A DNA stretch of 64,000 nt from the NCBI RefSeq assembly GCF_014205845.1, contig NZ_JACHCR010000005.1, forward strand, positions 213,523-277,522. The letters run 5' to 3'. The DNA is from Mucilaginibacter cryoferens (GTDB lineage Bacteria; Bacteroidota; Bacteroidia; Sphingobacteriales; Sphingobacteriaceae). Below, in pieces: positions 8,970 through 16,758 of the stretch. The notes below the pieces were generated by a model. The model saw nothing but the letters and a program-made list of their open reading frames with translations, had not been told where the DNA came from and made no database searches. The translations under genes were made by a program, and so were the position numbers. Within the stretch, counting starts at the first letter, position 1; every line of letters begins with the position of its first letter.

Positions 8970-9356
8970 TCACCCCGCGTGGCCGCTCAGCATGCTTGCC
9001 AAAATGATTATTAGAACCAATATGGTAATGCCCAGGTACAAATAATCTTTTTCTAATACAAAGCCAATGGCCGAAAATACAACCCTGATAATGGGCGTAG
9101 CTATCAGCAATATAATGCCGGCCTGGATAATAGCCCTGCCCCGGCCGGTGATGATGCCGTTAAAAATGCCGCTGGTGTTGTGCACAAAATCGGGCACACC
9201 GTTAAACTTACTGTAATCTGCATGGCTTTGCCCGTGCCTGTACAGGTATACCACACCACCAATAAATACCACGCTCATGGATATTAATACCCCAGCGCGT
9301 AATATCCATCCTATTATGGATTGCATGTCGGTGTCGCGGAATTTTTTATTAGTCAT
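8970..9356 (-). CDS. DUF1634 family membrane protein
   Basis: This 128-residue integral membrane protein has three hydrophobic segments, at about residues 13-37, 76-95 and 103-122, separated by a short hydrophilic loop. It fits DUF1634, a family usually encoded next to TauE/SafE-type exporters, as here. A partner role with the exporter is inferred from this conserved pairing. The exporter gene lies upstream on the same strand with 117 bp between them, a gap filled by an 8-mer palindrome. Confidence 0.85.
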   Translation of the reverse strand: MTNKKFRDTDMQSIIGWILRAGVLISMSVVFIGGVVYLYRHGQSHADYSKFNGVPDFVHNTSGIFNGIITGRGRAIIQAGIILLIATPIIRVVFSAIGFVLEKDYLYLGITILVLIIILASMLSGHAG

Positions 9357-9360
9357 TTGT

Positions 9361-9475
9361 TATATTGTTCATTAGTTTATTGGTCGAATTGTTGTGACTA
9401 GTTCGTTGGTATCGCTTAAATTAAGATCAGCCTAAACCGATATAAAAGAACAGTGAACTAATGAACCAATAAACT
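9361..9475. repeat. Palindromic element built from 8 bp words
   Basis: The left arm reads GTTCATTA, GTTTATTG, GTCGAATT (about 9368-9391). The right arm, read on the minus strand from 9475, gives GTTTATTG, GTTCATTA, GTTCACT. The same words therefore occur in inverted orientation and different order. The right end overlaps the stop codon of the exporter gene. Confidence 0.65.
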
Positions 9476-10310
9476 ATATCTTCCCCGTAAACCCGTTATA
9501 TATCATTTGTGATGCTAAAAATGTTACTACTACTGCAAAAACCCAGCGCAGCCATCCCGACGAACTGGTGTGTACTAGTATCTTCGATCCGCTTAGTGCA
9601 CCCAGTAGTACGCCAATGGCCACGGGCATAGATAAGCCCGGATCAATATAGCCGCGCTGCAGGTAAACTACGGCGCTGGCAGCGGCTGTAACGCCTATCA
9701 TAAAATTACTTGTTGTGGTTGATACTTTAAAAGGAATACGCATAATGGTATCCATTGCCAAAACCTTTAAAGCGCCAGAACCTATGCCCAATAAACCCGA
9801 TATAGCACCGGCAAACAACATCATAAAAAAGCCGCCGCCTACATTTTTAACATTGTATGCAACAGCCCCATCGGCAGTTGGGTAAGTGCTGTTTAACTTA
9901 AGTTTTTCGGCCAGTTTGCTGGGTTCCTGGTTAATAGACTCCACCTTTTTCTTTAACGACATAATGGCCGATAGGATTAATATTACCCCAAATAAAATGG
10001 CGATGTAATGTGTTGGAATATAAACGGCTATAAGCGCACCTACCATAGCACCCGCTGTGGTGGCTATCTCTAAAAACATACCCAGCCTGATGTTGGTAAT
10101 ACCTTCTTTAACATAAGCCGCCGCCGAACCCGATGACGTTGCAATTACCGATACCAGCGATGCGCCGATAGCGTAATGAATATCAACCTTTAACAACAAG
10201 GTAAGTAAGGGAATAATAACCACCCCGCCACCCAAACCGGTTAGCGACCCCAATAACCCCGCAAAGTACGAGCCGATAAGTATAATAAGCGTAAATACAA
10301 TTACCGACAT
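9474..10310 (-). CDS. TauE/SafE family (TSUP) permease
   Basis: This polytopic membrane protein of 278 residues belongs to the TauE/SafE/TSUP family, which exports sulfite, sulfoacetate or related organic anions. It shows the two repeated family signatures, LGSLTGLGGGVVIIPLL near residues 20-36 and GLLGIGSGALKVLAM near 174-188, and eight or so hydrophobic helices. The substrate is unknown. I chose the ATG at 10310; a TTG five codons upstream (10325) is possible. It is probably cotranscribed with the DUF1634 gene. The stop codon lies within the 9361-9475 repeat. Confidence 0.9.
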   Translation of the reverse strand: MSVIVFTLIILIGSYFAGLLGSLTGLGGGVVIIPLLTLLLKVDIHYAIGASLVSVIATSSGSAAAYVKEGITNIRLGMFLEIATTAGAMVGALIAVYIPTHYIAILFGVILILSAIMSLKKKVESINQEPSKLAEKLKLNSTYPTADGAVAYNVKNVGGGFFMMLFAGAISGLLGIGSGALKVLAMDTIMRIPFKVSTTTSNFMIGVTAAASAVVYLQRGYIDPGLSMPVAIGVLLGALSGSKILVHTSSSGWLRWVFAVVVTFLASQMIYNGFTGKI

Positions 10311-10439
10311 AGTTTCTTGCAGCAATATTGAATTGCGAAAATAGCAATAACTTTTTTAGATGCCGTTAAGAAAGTGTTAGGGTATCTGCCAAACTGTAAA
10401 TGTATAACAGGATTAAAATAAAAACTGTAAACTTTTTTT

Positions 10440-10482
10440 AGGACGAGACATATCTCGTTTTTTAGCTCCGTAGGTTCGTCCT
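10440..10482. repeat. Two mutually exclusive hairpins, probably a degenerate intergenic repeat
   Basis: ACGAGA (10443-10448) pairs with TCTCGT (10453-10458), and six T residues follow, so it looks like an intrinsic terminator on the plus strand. The alternative pairing is AGGACGA (10440-10446) with TCGTCCT (10476-10482). No plus-strand gene precedes it. The TAGCTCCGTAGG core resembles a widespread Bacteroidota repeat, so a repeat remnant is more likely than an attenuator. Confidence 0.4.
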
Positions 10483-10597
10483 CCCCGCTGTTTATCTGCA
10501 AACTTCTCTCTCCCCCACAAATATTTTGTTCTATAACACGGATAATACATTGGGCATTAATTTGTTTTATTATTTTAAGCCCTTTAAACATATATAC

Positions 10598-11971
10598 ATG
10601 AACAAAAAAGCCTGCCTGCTTATCATTTTTTCTGCATTGTTGCCCGCCTTACTGTTTGGGCAAACCAAACTACCTGCCAATATGTTTTTACACAAGCTGC
10701 CCAATGGCCTTGATGTGCTGGTGGTTGAAGACAATAGCGTGCCCCTTGCCACTATTATGATAACCTGTAAAAATGGTTCGTATACCGAAACGCCTAAGTT
10801 TAATGGCCTTAGTCACCTGTACGAGCATATGTTTTTTAAGGCCAATAAGGATTATAAAAATCAGGAAGACTACCTGGATAAGGTGAGCGAACTGGGCATG
10901 CAGTTTAACGGCTCAACCACTTACGAAAACGTTAACTATTACTTCACCCTGCCCAAGTTTAACCTTAACCAGGGCTTAGATTTTATGAACTCGGCCATAC
11001 GGTATCCCTTGTTTAACAGCGAGGAAATGGCCAAAGAAAATATAGTTGTTGATGGCGAATTTCAACGCCAGGAATCGAGCCCAACATTTGCTTTGAGCGA
11101 TGCAATGGACCACCACATGTGGGGCGATCTGTATAGTCGCAAAAATGCCATTGGCAATCATGATGTGATCCGCTCGGCCACGCCCGATCTGATGGATTCT
11201 ATCAAAAACAAATACTATTATCCCAACAATGCCCTGCTAACCGTTGCCGGCGATGTACAACACAATGATGTTTTTAAAAAGGTAGAAGCCATTTACGGCA
11301 GCTGGCAACCATCGGGGTTCGACCCGTTTAAAAAATGGCCCATACCCGATTTTAAGCCACTCATCAAGCCCGATTATTTTATTGTAGAATCGAAACTGAG
11401 CAACGTGCCCTTTATTATGATTGACTGGCAAGGGCCCGATACCCGCAACGATGTAACATCAACCTATGCGGCCGATGTGTTTAGTTATATACTAAATCAA
11501 AACTCATCTACATTAAAAAAGGCGCTGGTACAATCGGGCCTGGCGCTTGATGTAAACATCAGCTATTTAACTTTAAGCCATGTTGGGCCAATTACCCTTT
11601 TTGTGGTACCCAACCCTGATAAAATTAAAGAGTGTATGGCCGAAGTAAAAAAGCAGCTGGCACTAATGGACAAGGATGATTATGTAACCGACGAGCAAAT
11701 TACCACCTCCAAACGAAAATTAGGTATCCTGAAGGTACAGGAAGAGGAAGTTGCATCAGATTTTGTACAGGTGCTATCCTTCTGGTGGTCGTCGGCCTCG
11801 CTCGATTATTATACAACCTACAACGCCAGGCTAAACAAAGTAACCCGCTCCGATCTGCAAAACTATGTGCGCAAGTACATCAAAAACAAGCCTTATTGCG
11901 CCGGTATGCTCATCAACCCCGACCTGGCCACTCAGGTTGACCCAAAATCTTTTTTTACAGCAACTAATTAA
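10598..11971 (+). CDS. M16 family zinc metallopeptidase, catalytic subunit (pair 1)
   Basis: This exported insulinase-type peptidase has 457 residues. A signal peptide ends near FGQ (residue 22). The inverted zinc motif HLYEH gives H73, catalytic E76 and H77, and the third ligand E154 in VDGEFQ lies 77 residues further on, as expected for M16. The C-terminal half is the second, inactive M16 domain. The start is the ATG at 10598, which begins the signal peptide; the longer frame from 10526 adds an implausible leader. The partner gene follows after 83 bp, so the two products probably form a heterodimeric periplasmic or surface protease like the mitochondrial processing peptidase. Confidence 0.93.
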   Translation: MNKKACLLIIFSALLPALLFGQTKLPANMFLHKLPNGLDVLVVEDNSVPLATIMITCKNGSYTETPKFNGLSHLYEHMFFKANKDYKNQEDYLDKVSELGMQFNGSTTYENVNYYFTLPKFNLNQGLDFMNSAIRYPLFNSEEMAKENIVVDGEFQRQESSPTFALSDAMDHHMWGDLYSRKNAIGNHDVIRSATPDLMDSIKNKYYYPNNALLTVAGDVQHNDVFKKVEAIYGSWQPSGFDPFKKWPIPDFKPLIKPDYFIVESKLSNVPFIMIDWQGPDTRNDVTSTYAADVFSYILNQNSSTLKKALVQSGLALDVNISYLTLSHVGPITLFVVPNPDKIKECMAEVKKQLALMDKDDYVTDEQITTSKRKLGILKVQEEEVASDFVQVLSFWWSSASLDYYTTYNARLNKVTRSDLQNYVRKYIKNKPYCAGMLINPDLATQVDPKSFFTATN

Positions 11972-12054
11972 GTACCAGTTTGGAAGTATTTAGCCTTAAG
12001 TACGTTTTTACTTTAGCCTAAACACCAAGTGTATAACAACAAAATATATTCGCA

Positions 12055-13362
12055 ATGAAGAAAATACTCACAACCCTGTTTTTGGCCTGTTACGGGCTGT
12101 CGGCCGTCCTCGCCCAAACAGAAACTACTTCGTTTGATGTGGATGGCATAAAGGTGATATTTAAGCCAACCCCCAAAGAGATCATCAACGTGCGCATGTA
12201 CTATCGTGGTGGTGTGGCCAACTATCAGGCAAACCAGGCGGGCATAGAGAGCTTTACGCTGGAGGCTACCGGCGAGTGTGGTACAAAAAAATATAATGCC
12301 AATATTTTTAGAGACAGGGCCGATAAATACGGCATAGATATAGGCTCTGAAGCCGAGTATGATTATGGCAATATACAGATGCAATGCGTTACCAAATACT
12401 TTAACGAAGGCTGGGACCTGTTTACAGAAGCCGTGGTAAACCCCGTTTTTGATGCCAATGAGGTTGAACTTTTAAGGAGCAAGATAGTTGCTAAAGTAAG
12501 AGGAGACCAATCTGACCCGGATAAGCGTGTGGAGCAATTGGTTTTGCAAAATGCCTTTGAGGGCACTGCTTACGCTACCGACCCTAATGGTACCGACGAG
12601 GTATTAAGCAAACTTACTGCCGCCGACCTCAAAACTTATTATACTTCTGTTTTAAATAAAAACCAGATGTTTATTGTAGTTGCAGGCAAAATTACCAAAG
12701 CCGAACTGGTTGCAAAAATTCACGCTTCGTTTGCCACGCTACCCTCAAAACCTTATACCCCGGCAACCTTGCATGAACCACTTTGGAACGACTACAAAGT
12801 TGTTAAGGAAGATCGCACCCTGCAAACCAATTACCTTAATGCTATCATGAACTCTCCTGCTTTCAGCAGTGACGATTATGTGCCCTATCGCGTGGGTATT
12901 TCGGCATTGGGCGGGTCGTTATTCAGCGAGTTGCGTACCAAACTCAACCTGTCTTACGATCCGGGTACCTACTCGGTAATGCAGCAAATGCCCTATGGAA
13001 TAATGTACGTAAGCACCACCGACCCCAAAGCGGCTATATTAGCTATGAACAGCCAGGTAAAAAAAGTATTGGGCTACGGTTTAAGTCCCGAAGGTTTGCA
13101 GCGTATAAAAAGCAGTTTTATTACCACCAATTACATTAAACAGCAAAGCACTGCATCTATAACCGGCAGCCTGGGTATTGCCGAAGTTTTAGGCGGCTGG
13201 CAATTTGCCGAAGACCTGCCCAAACTGTTAGAAAAAGTTACAGTAGATCAAATTAACCAGGCCATGTACAAATACATAGTAGGCCTGCGCTGGAGCTACC
13301 TCGGCGACCCGGCAAAAGCAACCGAAGCCGCGGATGCCTTTAAGGAGGTTATAAGGGAATAA
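12055..13362 (+). CDS. M16 family peptidase, non-catalytic partner subunit (pair 1)
   Basis: This 435-residue exported protein has the M16 fold but lacks the zinc site: the place of HxxEH is taken by IESFTLEATGECG (about residues 64-76). The C-terminal domain keeps the segment SELRTKLNLSYDPG, which in M16 heterodimers holds the Arg/Tyr pair that binds the peptide backbone of the substrate. The signal peptide is residues 1-21. Together these features mark it as the substrate-binding partner of the preceding catalytic subunit. The gene's stop codon lies about 10 bp before the heptamer array of the S23 element. Confidence 0.92.
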   Translation: MKKILTTLFLACYGLSAVLAQTETTSFDVDGIKVIFKPTPKEIINVRMYYRGGVANYQANQAGIESFTLEATGECGTKKYNANIFRDRADKYGIDIGSEAEYDYGNIQMQCVTKYFNEGWDLFTEAVVNPVFDANEVELLRSKIVAKVRGDQSDPDKRVEQLVLQNAFEGTAYATDPNGTDEVLSKLTAADLKTYYTSVLNKNQMFIVVAGKITKAELVAKIHASFATLPSKPYTPATLHEPLWNDYKVVKEDRTLQTNYLNAIMNSPAFSSDDYVPYRVGISALGGSLFSELRTKLNLSYDPGTYSVMQQMPYGIMYVSTTDPKAAILAMNSQVKKVLGYGLSPEGLQRIKSSFITTNYIKQQSTASITGSLGIAEVLGGWQFAEDLPKLLEKVTVDQINQAMYKYIVGLRWSYLGDPAKATEAADAFKEVIRE

Positions 13363-13372
13363 TTGGGTTATT

Positions 13373-13470
13373 GGTCATTGGTCATTGGTCATTGGTCATT
13401 GGTCATTGGTCATTGGTCATTGGTCATTGGTCATTGGTCATTGGTCATTGGTCATTGGTCATTGGTCATT
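13373..13470 (+). repeat. Perfect tandem array, 14 copies of GGTCATT
   Basis: I counted 14 uninterrupted copies of the 7 bp unit GGTCATT between 13373 and 13470. It starts 11 bp after the M16 partner stop codon and ends 16 bp before the S23 gene start. The inverse complement, AATGACC, forms a shorter array after the S23 gene. A perfect array of this kind is prone to length change by slippage. Confidence 0.97.
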
Positions 13471-13486
13471 AAGTTAACTTGATTTT

Positions 13487-13867
13487 ATGAGTAATCGTTT
13501 AGAAGAATTAGAAGTTTACAATCTTTCTCAGGTATTTGGCGAGCAAATATGGAGTATTGTTATTAAGTGGGATTATTTTGCCAAGGATACTATTGGCAAA
13601 CAGATTGTTAGATCTGCCGATTCTATTGGAGCCAATATATCTGAGGGTTTTGGCAGATATCATTATAAAGAGAACAAAAACTTTTGCTATTTCAGCCGCG
13701 GATCTATACTAGAGACAAAAACATGGCTTTTGAAAGCTAAAAGCAGAAAGCTTATTGAAGAAGATGATTACCAATTGCTCATGAAACAATTAGAACTAAT
13801 TCACCTAAAACTTAATGCTTATATAAAATTTATCGGCAAGGCATCCTCAATAGTCGATACCCAATGA
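13487..13867 (+). CDS. Four-helix bundle protein of the S23 / 23S rRNA intervening-sequence family
   Basis: This 126-residue protein belongs to the S23 four-helix-bundle family (PF05635, TIGR02436). The conserved stretch runs from SADSIGANISEGFGRY at about residues 44-59 through HYKENKNFCYFSRGS to the LETKTW motif near 80-85. Relatives occur inside insertions of 23S rRNA genes, as accessory proteins (Avd) of diversity-generating retroelements, and as many stand-alone genes of unknown role in Bacteroidota. No reverse transcriptase or rRNA gene is present here. The gene is enclosed by inverted heptamer arrays (13373-13470 and 13887-13917) and splits two otherwise ordinary genes, which suggests that gene plus arrays arrived as one unit. 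Confidence 0.93.
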   Translation: MSNRLEELEVYNLSQVFGEQIWSIVIKWDYFAKDTIGKQIVRSADSIGANISEGFGRYHYKENKNFCYFSRGSILETKTWLLKAKSRKLIEEDDYQLLMKQLELIHLKLNAYIKFIGKASSIVDTQ

Positions 13868-13886
13868 TTCCAAAAAAATAAGCTCT

Positions 13887-13917
13887 AATGACCAATGACC
13901 AATGACTAATGACTAAT
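13887..13917 (-). repeat. Inverted heptamer array closing the S23 element
   Basis: AATGACC, AATGACC, AATGACT, AATGACT and a partial AAT run from 13887 to 13917. On the minus strand these read AGTCATT and GGTCATT, the inverse of the array at 13373. The last bases also form part of TAATTTCG (13914-13921), which resembles a -7 promoter box placed just before the UbiD start. Confidence 0.9.
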
Positions 13918-13925
13918 TTCGCCTC

Positions 13926-15776
13926 ATGGGTTATAAAAGTTTACAGGCTTGTATTGCCGACCTCGAGAAACACGGTCATTTGGTACGAATTAAGGAGGAA
14001 GTTGACCCTTATCTGCAAATGGCGGCCATTCACCTGCGGGTATATGAAAACCAGGGACCAGCCATACTTTTCGAAAATGTTAAAGGCAGCAAATTTCCGG
14101 CAGTATCTAATTTGTTTGGAACTTTGGAACGTTCTAAATTTATTTTCAGCGATACGCTTGATAAAATAAAAACCCTTGTCGAACTAAAAAACGATCCGCT
14201 TAAGGCTATTAAACAACCTTTTAAATACGCCAACGTGGCGCTTACAGCGCTTTCTGCCTTACCCATGAAAGGTGGTGGTAGCAGCAACGCACCGGTAAAC
14301 TTTGGCAAATGTAAAATAAGCGATATACCGCAGATAGTGAACTGGCCAATGGATGGTGGCCCGTTTGTAACCATGCCACAGGTTTATACCGAAGATGCCG
14401 ATAAACCCGGCATCATGAACGCCAACCTGGGCATGTACCGTATCCAACTGGCGGGTAATGATTATATTTTGAATGAAGAGATAGGCCTGCATTATCAATT
14501 ACACCGTGGTATAGGCGTTCATCAAACCAAAGCAAACGCCAAGGGGCAGCCTTTAAAAGTGAGCATATTTGTAGGTGGGCCGCCAAGTCACCCGGTGGCG
14601 GCGGTAATGCCATTACCCGAAGGCTTATCTGAGATGACGTTTGCCGGGGCTTTGGGCAATCGCCGGTTCCGTTATTTTTATGACGAAGAAGGCTTCTGCA
14701 TTTCTTCGGATGCCGATTTTGTGATCACTGGTACAGTTATGCCAATGGAAAATAAGCCCGAAGGTCCGTTTGGCGACCACCTGGGTTATTATAGCCTTGT
14801 TCACGATTTCCCCTTGCTAAAAGTTCACAACGTATATCACCGTAAGGATGCGATTTGGTCGTTTACCGTTGTTGGCAGGCCACCGCAGGAGGATACCAGC
14901 TTTGGGGCGCTCATTCACGAGATAAGCGGGGCCGCTATACCTAAAGAAATACCGGGCCTGCACGCCGTTAACGCCGTTGATGCCGCTGGGGTACACCCTT
15001 TATTATTTGCCACCGGCAGCGAGCGTTACACCCCCTACATTAAAGAACGCAGGCCACAGGAGATATTAACCATTGCCAACCATATATTGGGCAAAAGCCA
15101 GCTAAGCTTAGCCAAATACCTGCTAATAGCCGCCCAGGAAGATGATCCAACTCTTGATGTAAATAACATCGAAGCCTTTTTGCTTCACATACTGCAAAGG
15201 GTAGATTTTACCCGCGATCTTCACTTTTATACCCGCACCACCATAGATACCCTTGACTACAGTGGCGACGGACTAAACACCGGCAGTAAAGTAGCCATTA
15301 CCGTGGCAGGCGATATTAAACGCCAATTATGGACTGAGCTGCCGTCATGGTTCGATTTGCCTAAACCCATCGGCAAAATAAAGATGGCTATGCCGGGCGT
15401 GCTGATGGTTGAAGTACCTAAACATGTTAACCATAAGGATATGGATAACATCATCAGCATAATAGAATATCGCCTGAAAGAGGAAGAAGATGAGTTAGGC
15501 GGCCTTGCCCTAATGGTACTTTGCGACGATGCAGAATTTGCCGCCCAAAACATCAATAACTTTGTATGGGTAACCTTTACCCGCAGTAATCCATCGCACG
15601 ATATTTATGGCATAGGCAGCTTTACCGAGCACAAACACTGGGGCTGTACCGGTCCGCTGATAATTGATGCACGCATTAAGCCCCACCACGCCCCGGTACT
15701 GGAACGCGACCCCGATATTGAAAAACTGGTTGATAAAATGGGCGAAAAAGGCGGAGCCTTGCATGGGATTATTTAG
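13926..15776 (+). CDS. UbiD family decarboxylase
   Basis: This 616-residue cytosolic enzyme belongs to the UbiD family of prenylated-FMN-dependent decarboxylases. The family segments GGPPSHP (about residue 218), PEGPFGDHLGYYS (about 278, with the catalytic-region glutamate) and NHKDMDNIISIIEYR are visible. Bacteroidota proteins of this length are generally annotated as menaquinone-pathway or 3-octaprenyl-4-hydroxybenzoate decarboxylases. Since these organisms use menaquinone, a futalosine-type or another aromatic acid decarboxylation role is possible, but it is not shown here. No ubiX flavin prenyltransferase gene is in the window. The start ATG lies 8 bp after the S23 element, so the promoter may be partly repeat-derived. 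Confidence 0.9.
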   Translation: MGYKSLQACIADLEKHGHLVRIKEEVDPYLQMAAIHLRVYENQGPAILFENVKGSKFPAVSNLFGTLERSKFIFSDTLDKIKTLVELKNDPLKAIKQPFKYANVALTALSALPMKGGGSSNAPVNFGKCKISDIPQIVNWPMDGGPFVTMPQVYTEDADKPGIMNANLGMYRIQLAGNDYILNEEIGLHYQLHRGIGVHQTKANAKGQPLKVSIFVGGPPSHPVAAVMPLPEGLSEMTFAGALGNRRFRYFYDEEGFCISSDADFVITGTVMPMENKPEGPFGDHLGYYSLVHDFPLLKVHNVYHRKDAIWSFTVVGRPPQEDTSFGALIHEISGAAIPKEIPGLHAVNAVDAAGVHPLLFATGSERYTPYIKERRPQEILTIANHILGKSQLSLAKYLLIAAQEDDPTLDVNNIEAFLLHILQRVDFTRDLHFYTRTTIDTLDYSGDGLNTGSKVAITVAGDIKRQLWTELPSWFDLPKPIGKIKMAMPGVLMVEVPKHVNHKDMDNIISIIEYRLKEEEDELGGLALMVLCDDAEFAAQNINNFVWVTFTRSNPSHDIYGIGSFTEHKHWGCTGPLIIDARIKPHHAPVLERDPDIEKLVDKMGEKGGALHGII

Positions 15777-15900
15777 AGTAAAGATTTGGGATAAAGCGGT
15801 AATAATTTGGGATAAAAGAGTGAAGATGTTGAGAAAAATGATAGAAAAAACGGTACTAATCTCAGAATTTTACCACTTGCAAATTCAAAAATTCTGTAAA

Positions 15901-15934
15901 TTCTGTTAAATCCTTAAAATCGTGTTTATCTTTG
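15901..15934 (+). promoter_or_regulatory. Bacteroidota-type promoter
   Basis: TATCTTTG at 15927-15934 matches the TAnnTTTG -7 consensus exactly. A TTCTG at 15901 lies about 21 bp upstream, in place of the -33 box. The start codon of the downstream lipoprotein gene is only 7 bp further on, so the leader would be very short. Confidence 0.5.
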
Positions 15935-15941
15935 CCGCGTT

Positions 15942-16640
15942 ATGAAAAATCTATCTATCTATATTTTATTTGTTGCCCTGCTGGCATCTGCCTGTACTAA
16001 AAAAAACATCCCTCATTATACCATAGCTAGAGTAACAAAATCTGATACTGCCAGTAAGGTGATAGTTAATATTGGTAGCCGCTTATCCGAAACAGAGTTG
16101 CTGAGCATCGCCGGCAAAATTAAGGCCGACAGTGCTACGTTAACCAACCTGCAGGTATATTACCTGCTAACCGGCCATAACGAAAAAAGTACAGGGCCAA
16201 ATAACTTTTATGCTACCGCCAAATACCCAAGTGCCCAGCTGGCTACCATGCAAGATACTTTGAAAGATAACGATGGCAATGTAGTAAGACTAAAAATCAC
16301 CGGTCTATCGGCACAGGTGGCCAAAAAATTTATCACCCTGATACCTAAGGAAATTTCGGGCCAAAAAATATTGGGGCACTTTATAGATGATAATAACGCT
16401 ACCCTTATTATTCCTTTTATAGATGTGGTTGATCCTCAAAAAGAACTGCACCTGCTGGAGCTGGATACCGCCGGCAAAGTAGTTTCGGCTACTATACCCA
16501 CCGTGGTAAATAAGGATGGTATACAGCAGCTGATGGTAACCCAGCGCGGCGACTATATTACGCTAAAGGACAGCATACTTACCCAATATTCTATTGACGA
16601 TATGGGGTTACCTTACAACAGCATCAAATCGGGCTTATAA
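15942..16640 (+). CDS. Lipoprotein of unknown function
   Basis: This is a 232-residue lipoprotein with signal peptide and lipobox ASAC (lipidated cysteine at residue 18). I recognise no domain. The mature part starts with IARVTKSDTASKVIVNIG, which looks like a small alpha/beta module, and the C-terminal half seems beta-rich. No catalytic motif is visible. It stands alone between UbiD and the second M16 pair, with its own promoter at 15901-15934. The intergenic stretch before it (15777-15941) contains two copies of TTTGGGATAAA. Confidence 0.72.
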   Translation: MKNLSIYILFVALLASACTKKNIPHYTIARVTKSDTASKVIVNIGSRLSETELLSIAGKIKADSATLTNLQVYYLLTGHNEKSTGPNNFYATAKYPSAQLATMQDTLKDNDGNVVRLKITGLSAQVAKKFITLIPKEISGQKILGHFIDDNNATLIIPFIDVVDPQKELHLLELDTAGKVVSATIPTVVNKDGIQQLMVTQRGDYITLKDSILTQYSIDDMGLPYNSIKSGL

Positions 16641-16758
16641 AAAGGCTACAAGCATTATTTTACCTTTTTTAACTAAAACCTAAGTTTAAAAAACCAAAAT
16701 TTCCTTTTCAGGATTTATAGCAATATATTTATAGTGTTTAAAACATTATATAATATAT

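Noticed and set aside
10301..10591. 96-residue minus-strand frame upstream of the exporter
   Set aside because: It covers the exporter leader and the promoter region of the M16 gene, contains no domain and has an unlikely composition.
13373..13470. Tandem array considered as a CRISPR
   Set aside because: Units are 7 bp with no spacers and no cas genes are present.
13487..13867. S23 gene as a diversity-generating retroelement accessory (avd)
   Set aside because: No reverse transcriptase, template repeat or variable repeat is found in the surrounding 10 kb.
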